From: Mimachlamys varia
Lineage: Eukaryota; Mollusca; Bivalvia; Pectinida; Pectinidae
Assembly: GCA_947623455.1 (NCBI GenBank)
Contig: OX392542.1
Location: forward strand, 8,749,625 to 8,813,624
Length of the DNA stretch: 64,000 nt
Direction: 5' to 3'
Shown here: one piece after another, positions 22,064 through 32,447 of the stretch
How positions within the stretch are numbered: the first letter of the stretch is position 1
Layout: every line of letters starts with the position of its first letter
Made by a program: the position numbers and the translations under genes
Notes under the pieces: model-generated
Told to the model about the DNA's origin: nothing
The model's input: the letters and a program-made list of their open reading frames with translations, nothing else
Databases searched by the model: none

Positions 22064-23652
22064 TTTATTATGATAGCTAATTTTAACAGTCTTATTTCTT
22101 ATTATGCGTGATTAAAATTATAAATGCGTTTTCCATTACTTTTTTTATCAAAACAATTAGACATTTACATCTTTATTTATAAACTAAATGTATAATAACT
22201 TCTTCGCTCCCAGCTTACAACGGTCCAATATAACTGGATATCGTTAAATAGGTACAATTGTACGTGGTTTCAGAAAATACCTGTCCTTATAGGGGACGCG
22301 ATCGAATCAAAATTTTAGACTGTGAACTGCTTATTAACAGAGTAAACAATCGCATTATTTGTTAATATTTTTCTTTTCTTTCAACGTGAATGAGTAATTA
22401 TCAAGTCGATAATAAAAAATAGTAAAAGAATCGATTTACAAATGGGGATTGAAAGGCATATTTTTAATTTACATGCCGGTACAATGTACAATGTGTGACC
22501 AAAAACAGATATTTCATTTAAAATGAAGCCTACTAGGACTAGGGCTTCATGATCAATATCGAGGTACCATCCATTCACGTGGTCGAATAATAACATAATA
22601 CATTAATCTTGTTCAATGAGAGTCTTGTCGCCTACCTTCGGATAACATGAAGGACGCCCCTGTGTCAAACGTTCAAATATTCAAATGACTACGGTTAATA
22701 ATGGGCGCAATTTGAAATTGAGTTCAAATTAGGACTGTTCAAATATTCAAAGTCGTTTAGAAAACGACACAACAAATACAAAAACAATTAATTAATTAGT
22801 TATTCAAGACAAATTGAGTAAGTTGAACCAATTGTTCTATAATAGAAATATCAATATATGGATTGAACGACAGAACGCAGATTATCGTTGTTATCGCGCG
22901 GCGGGGCGAAATACCGATAAACAACGGTTCAAAATACTTCGGAACACCAAACACCACCTCATGTTTTCATTATTTTGCGTTTCATTTTTTCGTTATTTCG
23001 TTTTGTCACTGCAAAAAAAAAAGATAACGAAATGGCACCCAACCTTTAGTAAATGGTACCAAACGTGTTATTTTAGCTGTCCCTCTCCTGTAACACATTG
23101 AACATACCGATTTTGAGGTAATTATCTCAGTATATCTTTGCTGAACCCCACTTATCCCATTCCACGGACAACTGATAGATTGTATTCTAACTTAAGGAAC
23201 GATATCTGGTCTTGATCCCATTTGTTATCAATTATTGGCAAACACATTTTCTACAGATTCGTTTTCCACTGCCGCTCAGCCGCTTACACTGGAACAAAAT
23301 CAATTTTTAGTCAATTCTTTAAACGTCGTTGCTACTTACAACATATCAGCTAAATTTCCTTTTTGTATCGGACATGCGTACTGTTGTTTAAACCATATTG
23401 AACGTTTTCTAATTCTAAGGCAAATGTTTCTTCCGTTTAAAAATTAATGATGAACACCATGTGAAATAGCGCCGTATCTAGCAAGCATAACTTTTTTCTA
23501 AGGCACTGTATAGTATAAATATGTAGATATGTAGTTTTAACCCAATCAATACAACTAACATAAACAATTCTGACGAGTTCGCAGGACCTGCCGGATCAGG
23601 TGCTAGTCCTATATCACCTGGCTAATATTGTAAAACACTGTTGGTAGTGATT
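22064..23652. other. Intergenic DNA, no gene seen
   Basis: No supported exon, RNA gene or repeat apart from short AT-rich words. TTCAAATATTCAAA occurs twice, near 22672 and 22738. Confidence 0.55.
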
Positions 23653-23820
23653 TATTGCCAAAACAACAGCAATTTGTAAAAATATTTCTTTTGCCAGTGA
23701 CGTTTGGATAAAATATCAACAGTTCTCTGGCCTAAAAGTCAAGCGTAGTCCCCATTCGAATTGCGTTTATTAACACTGGTCCATTTTGTCTAATCGCAAT
23801 TGCTGTTTTCTGCTTGATAG
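23653..23820 (-). mobile_element. SINE-like body without tRNA head
   Basis: This matches 25787-25950 along its length. Shared words include ACAGCAATTTG, ATATTTCTT, TCAACA-TTCTCTGGCCT, AAGTCAAGCGTAGTC, CACTGGTC and ATTTTGTCTA. The other copy is joined on its right to a tRNA-related A/B-box head; here that junction is followed by unrelated sequence. It is probably a 5'-truncated or rearranged copy of a SINE read on the minus strand. Confidence 0.65.
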
Positions 23821-24949
23821 AATGAAGAATGGATGAGTAATGGTCCCAAATATATTTAGCGGGACAATCGCAACTTCATTGTAGGTCGGCCATATTCGGG
23901 TGCAGGGACGGGAGGGTGTTTGGATGATGGAAGTGTTTGAATGGCGCATAGTTGCTTCCATGAAGGCCGCCTGGGTTGGGACGTGAGGCACCTGCCCGAC
24001 TATGCCGCCGTTGTCAACACCAGAACGACCTTGTCTCACATGAGGAGGTCATTGTACTCTCCCACCATCCACCCTATCCGACACTTTCATATAAGCAAAT
24101 TTTGTATATATATAAGGAAACTATGGTGTAAACTCATTTGCATATGTTCCTCTTACAGTTACCTCCCCTGTCACTGTAAAACGTAAGGTATACGTTTCCC
24201 CCCTGGATGTACAACTATTATCTCCCCTGCCCAAAAGACAATTTCAACTAGCTAGGCGGACAGACGCACAGACTGAAATGATTGAAATTTTGATATAATC
24301 ATCATTTTACTTTTCATGGTGGAGGTTTTTGAATATTTCCGTGAAAAAAAGCATCGTTAAAACGAATACGGGATCCAAGATATGTTTTCAAAACAAAAGT
24401 AATTGTAACAGTCGGTCGTGTTCTGCATGGGTTGTCACATAAACATAGTTCCCACATCTGAATTAGCTTACAAGTTACAAAGTGTACGTTATAAAGTAGA
24501 AACAGCTGTTAGCCGGAAACATTAAAACGGACCATATAAGTTAACACGTAAATATACATGTAGATCTAACCAACAGTGATAAATATCAACTGAAAATGAA
24601 ACATTGTTTCATAATTGTAAACAATTTAAAGAAACTCAAATTGCGTTGATGATTTTCATTACTACAAACAATAATCAATTACCAAAGTACCTAATACGAC
24701 GTTGGGTAATATTGTACGTAACGAATATGTTTAATCTCAATCTGATGATATTTGCTAATAAACATATTTGGTAGTAGCATTTATTTGGTATAATTTTGAA
24801 GATTTATCTTCGACTTTTTGCTGTCTATGACGTTCAGCTTGTACTTGAAATCAAATTGACCTCTCAGCTTGTGTCGGTCTTAAGACTGCTTGCAATAGGT
24901 TGTGTTTATTTTATTGTACAGCCTTTTAACAGTCCAGGTTTTTTTATTA
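23821..24949. other. Intergenic DNA, a GC-richer patch but no recognised gene
   Basis: About 23890-24070 is richer in G and C than its surroundings and open in both directions (plus 23941-24186, minus 23770-24039). I recognise no domain in either frame. The remainder is ordinary AT-rich DNA. Confidence 0.45.
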
Positions 24950-25116
24950 GGGACGAGCAAGGTTTTAGAGGTGGAGGAAAGCCGGAGTACCCGGAGGAAA
25001 ACAACCGACTTACGGTCAGTACTCGGCAACTGAGCCACATTTGTTTCGAACTCGGCCAAGAGGTGGAGGTCTAGTTGTAGAATGTCGGGACACCTTAACC
25101 ATTCGCCCACCGCAGC
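24950..25116 (-). mobile_element. tRNA-Ser/Leu-type SINE
   Basis: On the minus strand the sequence begins with a tRNA-like A box, GTGGGCGAATGGTTAAGG (25110 to 25093), resembling the D arm of tRNA-Ser or tRNA-Leu. A B box, GAGTTCGAAAC, follows (25053 to 25043). A non-tRNA body then carries GGTTGTTTTCCTCCGGGTAC and CCGGCTTTCCTCCACC before an A-rich end near 24940. There is no cloverleaf good enough for a functional tRNA. Box A and B would be RNA polymerase III promoter elements. Confidence 0.75.
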
Positions 25117-25162
25117 CTAGAGGTGGAGGGCTATTGGTAGAATGTCGCCCACCGCAGCCCCA
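25058..25162. repeat. Imperfect ~60-bp tandem duplication at the SINE head
   Basis: AGAGGTGGAGG, a CTA-T-GTAGAATGTCG stretch and CGCCCACCGCAGCC occur twice in that order, starting near 25059 and 25119. The second copy is shorter. It duplicates the start of the SINE. Confidence 0.6.
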
Positions 25163-25786
25163 GCAATAGAGACCAGAGCGTTGACATTCTGTAATGATAG
25201 TTCGGAAATAGCATAAACAAACTGTAACGAGGAACTGAATATTTAAGTTTACAAATGTTGCAATTCTTTTTGTTTGATTTTGTTTAACAGTTTTGGCTTT
25301 ATCGAGAATCGCCTTATATGATTTGTTTTAAATAATAGACTAGCTACCTGGCCCTTAGGTTATATATAGAATTTCCTAGCTGTATTTTACTGTTAGCCTG
25401 TCTGCTCTCAGTTTGAGAACTTATAAAATGTTTAGGCTATTTTCTCTGTTACCCGCAATTTTAGAGATATTTCCCGTCTGTTTCACAAATAATGGTATAC
25501 AATATAATCTCACACATCAGTACTTCCATAACTTGCTTGAGCTTCGTTTATGACATAGTCCGTTTTCACTACTTTTAAGAAAATGCAGCATTGCTGCTGG
25601 ACGCAAAATATTCCTTATGAAAATGACAAACTGACAATAAAAAACAAGAGGTAATGTACAAGGCATGCTTTGTTTTACTTTAACTGTTATTGTTTTGATG
25701 TCATTTAATAATTTTGATGGCTGAATAATCCCGTTCATTTGAAAGTTGCATTATTGTTACTAAGGTATAACTTACATCTATATATA
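25163..25786. other. Intergenic DNA, no gene seen
   Basis: No supported gene or repeat in this ~620-bp AT-rich stretch. Confidence 0.55.
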
Positions 25787-26055
25787 TTGCCAAATTACAG
25801 CAATTTGCACGAATATTTCTTCTGATAATGACTTTTGGATAACATATCAACATTTCTCTGGCCTTAAAGTCAAGCGTAGTCTCCATTTGAATTACATTTT
25901 TTACCACTGGTCAATTTTGTCTAGACGCATTTGCTGTTTTTCGCGTGATAGACCAAATAATATGTGAGGATTGTGCCGTCGCTTAGACTCGGACCCGCAA
26001 CCCTTGACCTTCGGACAACCCGATGCTCTACCGCCGAGCTAGAGAAGGACATATA
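25787..26055 (-). mobile_element. tRNA-derived SINE with complete head
   Basis: On the minus strand, an A box TAGCTCGGCGGTAGAGC (26041 to 26025) is followed by GTTGTCCGAAGGTC and a B-box-like GGGTCCGAGTC (25996 to 25986). A ~165-bp body then matches 23653-23820. The anticodon-arm region is about four bases shorter than a true tRNA, so this is a retroposon, not a tRNA gene. Confidence 0.75.
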
Positions 26056-26212
26056 TATACACCCTCTAGTTTCATGAACAATTAAAATCTGACAGCCTCT
26101 CCCCTCTTTTTCAATGTGTTCGCTCTCCAACACCACACGCCAGGTTCTTATTCCCTGTTACAAGGACCACGAACACCTTTTGTAATGTTCAGGAAATAGA
26201 ATAGTGAGCTTC

Positions 26213-26285
26213 CATAGGGGTTTCGAACCCTCAATCACCAGGTTCTTCGTCGGACGCTCTATCACTGACCTAAAGAGAAATTCCT
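26213..26285 (-). mobile_element. Second tRNA-like SINE head
   Basis: On the minus strand, an A-box-like TTAGGTCAGTGATAGAGC (26272 to 26255) is followed by a B box, GAGGGTTCGAAACCCC, ending near 26217. Spacing between the boxes is close to that of a tRNA, but the acceptor arms do not pair. It lies ~170 bp upstream, in minus-strand sense, of the head at 26055. That makes either a dimeric SINE or one element inserted beside another. Confidence 0.6.
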
Positions 26286-26565
26286 TCTAGCTTGAAGCTT
26301 GAGAGCAGCCTTAACTGTCCTATTTACATTAAATCTCTCCCATATATATCATATTTATCAGGGAAACTGGTAAAAAGGAACAGTAGCAGATTTTAGTGAC
26401 GTCACGCATGGTAATAATGGGAACACCGTTTTGAATGGGTTTCTTACAGCTGAAATCTTGCAAAATGTGTATCTCCAATGCGTTCAATGTATATCTATCA
26501 AATAGATAATTACTAATATTTCTCTAATATTTAGAGAATTATACATACCAGTTTCCATATCGGAC
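26286..26565. other. Non-coding DNA with one CRE octamer
   Basis: TGACGTCA is present at 26397-26404. Nothing else was recognised. Confidence 0.4.
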
Positions 26566-26641
26566 CCAATATTGGCCAAGAAACCTCAATATTGGCCAAA
26601 GGGCCGAAGGCCAATATTGGGGTCTCGGGGCCAATATTGGG
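26566..26641. repeat. CCAATATTGG inverted-repeat cluster
   Basis: The palindrome CCAATATTGG occurs at 26566, 26611 and 26631, with a near copy (TCAATATTGG) at 26587. The left pair and right pair are also inverted relative to each other, around the centre AAAGGGCCGAA. The transcript could fold into a ~30-bp hairpin. It is probably a small foldback element. Confidence 0.8.
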
Positions 26642-27304
26642 GTTTGAAGTGTATATTTGTTTTACATATTTGTCATATTAACAATAACTGTAAACACTAA
26701 TGTCCCTTTCAAAACGATTTCTATCATGTGATTGTAACCAATCATCAAAAATAGACAAAATTACCACTAAAATCGACTACTGTAGAGCGAGGATTGTCTA
26801 TTCAATCTGCTATCATTATTTCTTTATCTGCAAGGTATTCTTACTCTACCAAAATTGCTGCTAAGGAATTCAAAACTTTCTCTCTCATATCTTGATCTTT
26901 TCGTCTTGCAGACGGCATGTTTTTTTTGTTTTTGTTTTTCTTGTAACACTGCAGCTAGGTCAAAACCCGAGAGACACGAATCGTTGCGAAAAAGGCTAAT
27001 ACGGGTTTTGAGTTGCAACACTGAATCAATAATGAATGGGTGGCTACTACGGGTTAGTAGTTTTGACGCCATACTGCATATGCAAAAAATCTGTATTTAT
27101 AGTATACAATTAATAATAATTATTATAATGTACTTTAAATGAATACCGTGGAGTCAACTATTATATTTGTAGATCGTATGCGGCGTTGATTTCCCAGAAT
27201 TCTTTCACGCATAGGGAAGAACCGGAATCGCACAAAATATTTACAAATCAAATGCCAGCGGCACTTCGCGTCGCTTGTGGATTTGAAAAAAAAGCAAAAA
27301 CAAA
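26642..27304. other. Intergenic DNA, no gene seen
   Basis: Short overlapping ORFs occur on both strands (plus 26855-27142, minus 26824-27072), with no domain or splice context that I trust. Confidence 0.5.
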
Positions 27305-27480
27305 AAAGAACTGAGAATACTGAAGCGTCAACAAAATCATAATCCAAACTCAAAATCGATCAAACAATAGTCTCTATGTGAACCTTTTTTTTGTTCACAT
27401 TGAGACTCTTGTAAGCGTCTTCTGCTTCATCAACGACAACCGCCATGTAAATCTTGGTCACACCCAAGTAAACATCAAGT
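27305..27480 (+). repeat. Dispersed repeat family A, copy 3, with hairpin insert
   Basis: The left part (GAATACTGAAGCGTCAAC, CTCAAAATCGAT) matches 18830-18880. The right part (GCTTCATCAACGACAACCGC, CATGTAAATCTTGGTCAC, AAGTAAACATCAA) matches 21970-22020. Between them is a hairpin not seen in copies 1 and 2: AGTCTCTATGTGAAC (27369-27383) against GTTCACATTGAGACT (27393-27407), with a T-rich loop. Confidence 0.7.
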
Positions 27481-27562
27481 ACACAGGCACTTGTGGCCTG
27501 GAGAATAACCATATACATTGATAATATAGAGAAATACGAATAATTAAAATAATATATATACA

Positions 27563-27715
27563 GTTGTAGTATCGCACAACGCACCAAAAACTGCGTGCGT
27601 TCATCGTGCATACATCGTGCACACATCGTTCGCCCATGGTGCGCACAACTGGGCGATCTAAAGATCGTGCGTTTATGTGTGCGATAGAATCGCACACACG
27701 CACCATTTGGTACAA
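27563..27715. repeat. ATCGTGC-type GC-rich element 1
   Basis: It begins CAGTTGTAGTATCGCACAAC and contains short tandem units of the type CATCGTGCATA (about 11 bp) at 27602-27640, then GCGATCTAAAGATCGTGC. Its left end matches the reverse complement of the right end of 28341-28494. The two are likely inverted copies of one MITE family with an internal minisatellite. Confidence 0.6.
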
Positions 27716-28340
27716 TTGGTCGATACATATTACGGAATGAAAAACATATGGAACCCTCTCGTCCAAAAACTATTTAAATTCGTATCATATTTATTGGGAT
27801 TATGTCAATTTAACAATATACAGTAAACAGTATTACAATGACCATGAGACAGCAAAGTGCGGGTTTATCTAACAGGTAACAGAATAGGTAAATAACATGC
27901 CAGAGTTTTACCTGTCCCGTGTGCGGCGATCCGCTCCGACAGCCATTATCGAGCGACCGTTATGAAAACAAGCTGGACTCTTATAATTAGTTATTTGAAA
28001 ACCCCCTCCCCAACAATTTACCTGTGTTTTCACACCTAGCCGAGTGTTGTAAGTGCCCCGGGCCAGAGACATCTACATATATTGTCCATGTACAGGTGCA
28101 GTGTATAACTTCGTAAAAACTAGCAATATTTACTTGAATGAGAACTTGTCAATATGTGTTGAAAGTTTACATGTGTCTATTTGGTTTGTTTCAAAAACTA
28201 CCGAAAGACTATTACTAATTTTATAAAATATATAGATAGAACTATCAGCTCATGTAAATAGTTACAATATAGAAATATGTTTAAAACATCTAGCGCGAAA
28301 CCGTATATATTGTTAAACCATTTCTAAATTTATATCAACC
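27716..28340. other. Intergenic DNA between two MITE-like elements
   Basis: AT-rich, with no gene seen. Confidence 0.5.
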
Positions 28341-28494
28341 ACGATTGTCATCGCACAATGTTAGTTTATCGTGCGCCCACATGTGCGTTAGAAATAATCG
28401 CCCTGGATCGCATCGTTCGTACATCGTGCATACACCGTTCGCCCATCGTGCGCCCATCGCACATCGTGTAACGTTGTGCGATCCCACAACTGTA
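28341..28494. mobile_element. MITE-like element with ATCGCACAA terminal inverted repeats
   Basis: The left end contains GATTGTCATCGCACAATG. The reverse complement of the right end is CAGTTGTGGGATCGCACAAC. These form ~19-21-bp imperfect terminal inverted repeats 154 bp apart. The interior has degenerate 11-bp units (CATCGTTCGTA, CATCGTGCATA, CACCGTTCGCC, CATCGTGCGCC). There is no coding capacity. Confidence 0.65.
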
Positions 28495-28593
28495 AAAATA
28501 AAATTTTCCAGTTTTCTTTTTATGTTATTAATCATCTAAAACCATAATGAAAATAATTGCCAAATTTCAGCTTCGTACGTCAAACGGTTACAT

Positions 28594-28662
28594 TTCACAA
28601 AAAATTGACTATCAGACACTGAACTCTCTTTTTCAGTGTCTGATAGTCGATTTTTTTGTGAA
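28594..28662. repeat. Near-perfect 30-bp hairpin
   Basis: The arms are 28594-28623 and 28632-28662, with the 8-nt loop CTCTCTTT. Pairing is continuous apart from one G/A change and one extra T in the T-run. The outer halves are TTCACAAAAAA and TTTTTTTGTGAA. It is either the two fused termini of a small foldback element or a small-RNA precursor. Confidence 0.85.
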
Positions 28663-31330
28663 AACCAAGTCGTCATTCTCTATCACCTCAAGCAAGCAAA
28701 CTGATGAGCATACCCAAACCCGTCCATATCCATAACGTACACGAATACAAAATACTTCTGAATTTGAGACAAAGATGGCGACCATAAATCTTGCTCACAG
28801 TTGTTATTAACCTGCTTCTCTCGAAAGATAGGAATGACAAGTGTTGAAATGATCGACAGTTGCTAGTTTTCGGCTATAAATGCTTCCTTTACATGTATTC
28901 CAAAGTAAATCTTAGAGAACGCTAGGAGCCATATTACATTTGTACGTAGCCGCTTACAGCACGGCCATACGTACAGTGGGATTTAGCAGGGCTATGTTTT
29001 CCTCCGCTTGCACAGGCAAACAGTTGCTGAAAGGTCAAAATACCTTGCGTGGTAAGATAATCAAGCATTTCACAATGCTGTACCGAAGTAGGAGCTAACA
29101 ACTAGAACGATCATCTCGAGGTTGTATAATAACACTAATACAATCGTTCCGTGAAGATTGGTAAAGAGTCGTCCTTGTATTTAAGTTTCGTTTACGTATA
29201 TCGCCGTACATTGTTTAACTGCCTGTTAATCATCCCAGTTCTTCTTGTATTCGTTATGTATCAAAGCTGAATTGGAATATTTCGTGTGTGTTAAAGATGA
29301 ATTACAAATATTTTCTTTCAGTTACATGAAGACCAACAAATAAAATTCCCTACATGGACACTTATCTTAAGGGGGTTCTCCAAAAGTAGCCCTTATTCGA
29401 AACCAATTGTTCCCAAAACGTTGAGCAAATAATTCATAGGTATACGTACAACCCCGTTCAACACTAAAATAGCCCCGTTTAAATCTAGCAGGATTGTCTG
29501 ACTGATATCAGATCAATGATCCTGTAAAGAATGTCCCCTAATTCCTGATCGTTTGTAAGAGTTTTGATGCGTGGGGAAGTTTCCGATAATGGCGGGTCAC
29601 AGTACGGATATACAGCTCTCTCATTAGCCATCAAAGCTACATTGATCCCGCAGATCACCAGTGACTGAACATCGATCACAAGCGGGGACCCTCACCATAC
29701 CTAACGGTATCAACGCTTAACATGGAGTGTAGACGTGAAAGCTTAAGGTTGAACGCGGGTCCAAGCTTCATCAAATGACTTATAGTGGAAAAGAAAAACA
29801 GAGCATATCGTGGACTGTATTCTAATTAATATATATGGAAAAACGTCAATAAAGCCTTAAGGAGATTGCTAATAACCGTTTAACGTTAATGCGATGCTAT
29901 ATCCTTTATAAAATCAGCGCCCCGTAACACTAGCTAATGCGTGTTTCACTCCCCGTGGACTTAAATGGTACATTGTATATTGTATACCTAACGTTATAAT
30001 TGAGAATTTTGTTTAATCTCCTAGGGGTTGAAAGGCCCAGTATACGCATCCGCCGGACGTTTGCGTGATTCTGAAAAATTCTGAAAAGAGTCCAGTTGAT
30101 GGCCATGCAAAAATAAGGCTAATATGAAGTAAACCTGAGCGGTAACTACCAAGAAACTCCTGACAGAAATTTCCACCAAAAAATTCAAAATAATTCAGGT
30201 GTGGACCAATAAAACAGCAAGCCATAGATAAACGACAGTTCAAAATGGACGCGTGTTTACAAATGCCGAATTTCAATTGCTGCTGTACCGATACCCTTGT
30301 ACGAATCCATCTTGAATATTTTTAATATCAGTTAATCGTAACGTAATCTATAAATGTAATACAACAATTTAAGTTATTAGGCTTGAATTTTGCTGAACGT
30401 TTTGCCGAAAGTTACGTATATTGGGCCTTTAAGAAAAGGTAAAACGTCTCCATTATTCCAAGAAATAAAAGTGAGGAGAATCGTAGTGTCTGAAAAATGT
30501 AATAGGTGAGATTAAGATGATGTGAAAAACGAAATACAACTGAAACTTTTGAATAAAGTACAAGAGAAACAGATCGGAGGAGTAAAAAAAGAGTAATAAC
30601 GAACAAGGTTCAAACAGGCGTAAATCTTCAAAACAAACACGGAAGTATTCCCTTCCCAGACATATCATGATGGTAATACTGAGACTCATTCTTACCCTCA
30701 TCGACCCGCATCTCTGTACATTACGGTATACCGTGTAAGTTTGTCTGTCTAGCAATGTCATCCTTCAAGGATATGAGATATGTTTATCGTTTCCTTTAGA
30801 TATTAAAGATACAAATTATATGATGTGTAATTATTCTCATACTTTTCTGTGATATATTTGGTAAGTAATGAAAAACTTTTTTCTACAGCGACCAAGAAAG
30901 TTTATTGCAAAAATGTGTTTCACCTTCTGTCAATACAACAGTTTTAATAAGCGTATGTATTTCAATTATGGAGTGGAGGCATGATCCTAGTATATAGCTT
31001 AACAAATGGAGAATATGATCAAGTTATCGCAGAAGGATTTTAAATTTTAATTGATAAATAAATAAATAAAGAGGAAACACGATGGATAGTTGATACTAAT
31101 TATTTAATTAATATTTGATAAATTATTTATGTTCGGTTAATATTAAATTACAGTTTAAATAAGTATTAGATTAATAAATGATAATTTTTTTTGACTATCT
31201 AAAACGTGTTAGGAAGTTCTATAATATGTTGGATATACATGTATGTGAGTGTGCAGTATGAAATAGTTGTACGTGTCATATGTGTGTGCACTGAAGAATA
31301 TAAGACTGTGTGTACGTGTGTAAAGATAAA
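28663..31330. other. Intergenic DNA, no gene seen
   Basis: About 2.7 kb without a supported exon, RNA gene or repeat. The overlapping minus-strand ORFs at 30412-30761 are low-complexity hydrophobic frames from T-rich sequence. The segment 31050-31200 is almost pure A and T. Confidence 0.55.
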
Positions 31331-31495
31331 TGATGTAAATTGTGAGGATATGATTTATATTGTATGCATCTCGATGTTAAATGGTGTAAATTGTGAGGAT
31401 ATGTTTTATGATTTATATTGTATGCATCTTGAGCAATAAAATGTTTTGGAAAAAAAAAACAGTTAAAAAAAACAAAAACAAAAAACAAGAATTCT
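31331..31495 (+). repeat. 53-60-bp tandem duplication ending in AATAAA and A-rich tail
   Basis: GTAAATTGTGAGGATATG followed by GATTTATATTGTATGCATCT occurs twice (from about 31335 and 31386). AATAAA is at 31435-31440, and about 10 bases later an A-rich run of ~45 bp begins. This has the form of a polyadenylated RNA 3' end copied into the genome, or of a genuine transcript end beside a genomic A-tract. Confidence 0.55.
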
Positions 31496-31935
31496 ACACT
31501 CGAGGGTAGAATTATTCTATCCCTCATATCTAACATATATTAGACCGTTCATCTTACATCTCCTTGTGAAATACAAGAAAGAGGAAATATATCCAAAATG
31601 GCGAAATCGTACATAAATTCTGGTGTATTTTTTAAATTAAACAAAGTACATGTTTTTAAAGTTAAGAAAAAAGAATGGCATACCAAAGGTATACTACGGA
31701 AAATAAGCTGGCTGTCAAAATGCAAGGATAAAAGTAATTATAAAACAATAAAAACGTCAGTACTTCAATTTAAGTCACTGGGTGCAAGTTTGTGTGATAG
31801 AGTTATTCCAGAAGGTTGGTCCCAACGGGGCAAGTGTATCCTATATATAGGCAAAGGTGTAATAAAAGTATGATCTAATTATTCCCAAGAAAAAAAAAAA
31901 CAATGGTTAACGCTATATATAAGGAAACATTCTGT
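31496..31935. other. Unique sequence flanking the satellite
   Basis: A short inverted repeat (ATTCTAC at 31490, GTAGAAT at 31506) lies at the left. A 91-codon Lys-rich frame at 31598-31873 has no recognisable domain. An A-run at 31891-31901 precedes the satellite. The array starts without any gradual transition. Confidence 0.45.
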
Positions 31936-32207
31936 CAGTGAGCGGATTGTCAACCATTCAAACTCTCTTCAGTGAGCGGATTGTCAACCATTCAAACTCT
32001 CTTCAGTGAGCGGATTGTCAACCATTCAAACTCTCTTCAGTGAGCGGATTGTCAACCATTCAAACTCTCTTCAGTGAGCGGATTGTCAACCATTCAAACT
32101 CTCTTCAGTGAGCGGATTGTCAACCATTCAAACTCTCTTCAGTGAGCGGATTGTCAACCATTCAAACTCTCTTCAGTGAGCGGATTGTCAACCATTCAAA
32201 CTCTCTT
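31936..32207 (+). repeat. Left-edge block of eight identical monomers
   Basis: The monomers starting at 31936, 31970, 32004, 32038, 32072, 32106, 32140 and 32174 are identical. The first variant (GCAGATTG) appears at 32208. Confidence 0.95.
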
Positions 32208-32447
32208 CAGTGAGCAGATTGTCAACCATTCAAACTCTCTTCATGAACAGTGAGCGGATTGTCAACCATTCAAACTCTCTTCAGTGAGCGGACTGTCAAC
32301 CATTCAAACTCTCTTCATGATCAGTGAGCGGATTGTCAACCATTCAAACTCTCTTCAGTGAGCGGATTGTTAACCATTCAAACTCTCTTCAGTGAGCGGA
32401 TTGTCAACCATTCAAACTCTCTTCAGTGAGCGGATTGTCAACCATTC

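Noticed and set aside
23770..24186. Overlapping open frames in a GC-richer patch
   Set aside because: Neither strand gives a recognisable protein, and the patch lies beside SINE sequence. It is probably repeat-derived or chance.
24495..24515. GAAACAGCTGTTA as a third hammerhead copy
   Set aside because: There is no CUGANGA core or helix II upstream. Only the GAAACAGCUGU part matches.
25986..26055. Functional tRNA gene on the minus strand
   Set aside because: The anticodon arm is about four bases too short, and the sequence continues into a body repeated elsewhere.
26213..26285. Functional tRNA gene on the minus strand
   Set aside because: A and B boxes are present, but the acceptor and anticodon stems do not pair properly. 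It is a SINE head.
30412..30761. Hydrophobic minus-strand ORFs suggesting a membrane protein
   Set aside because: Two frames overlap in the same T-rich stretch and both look hydrophobic, as expected from composition. There are no motifs.
31598..31873. 91-codon Lys-rich ORF just before the satellite
   Set aside because: The start context is acceptable, but there is no recognisable domain, signal or splice context, and codon use follows the AT-rich background.
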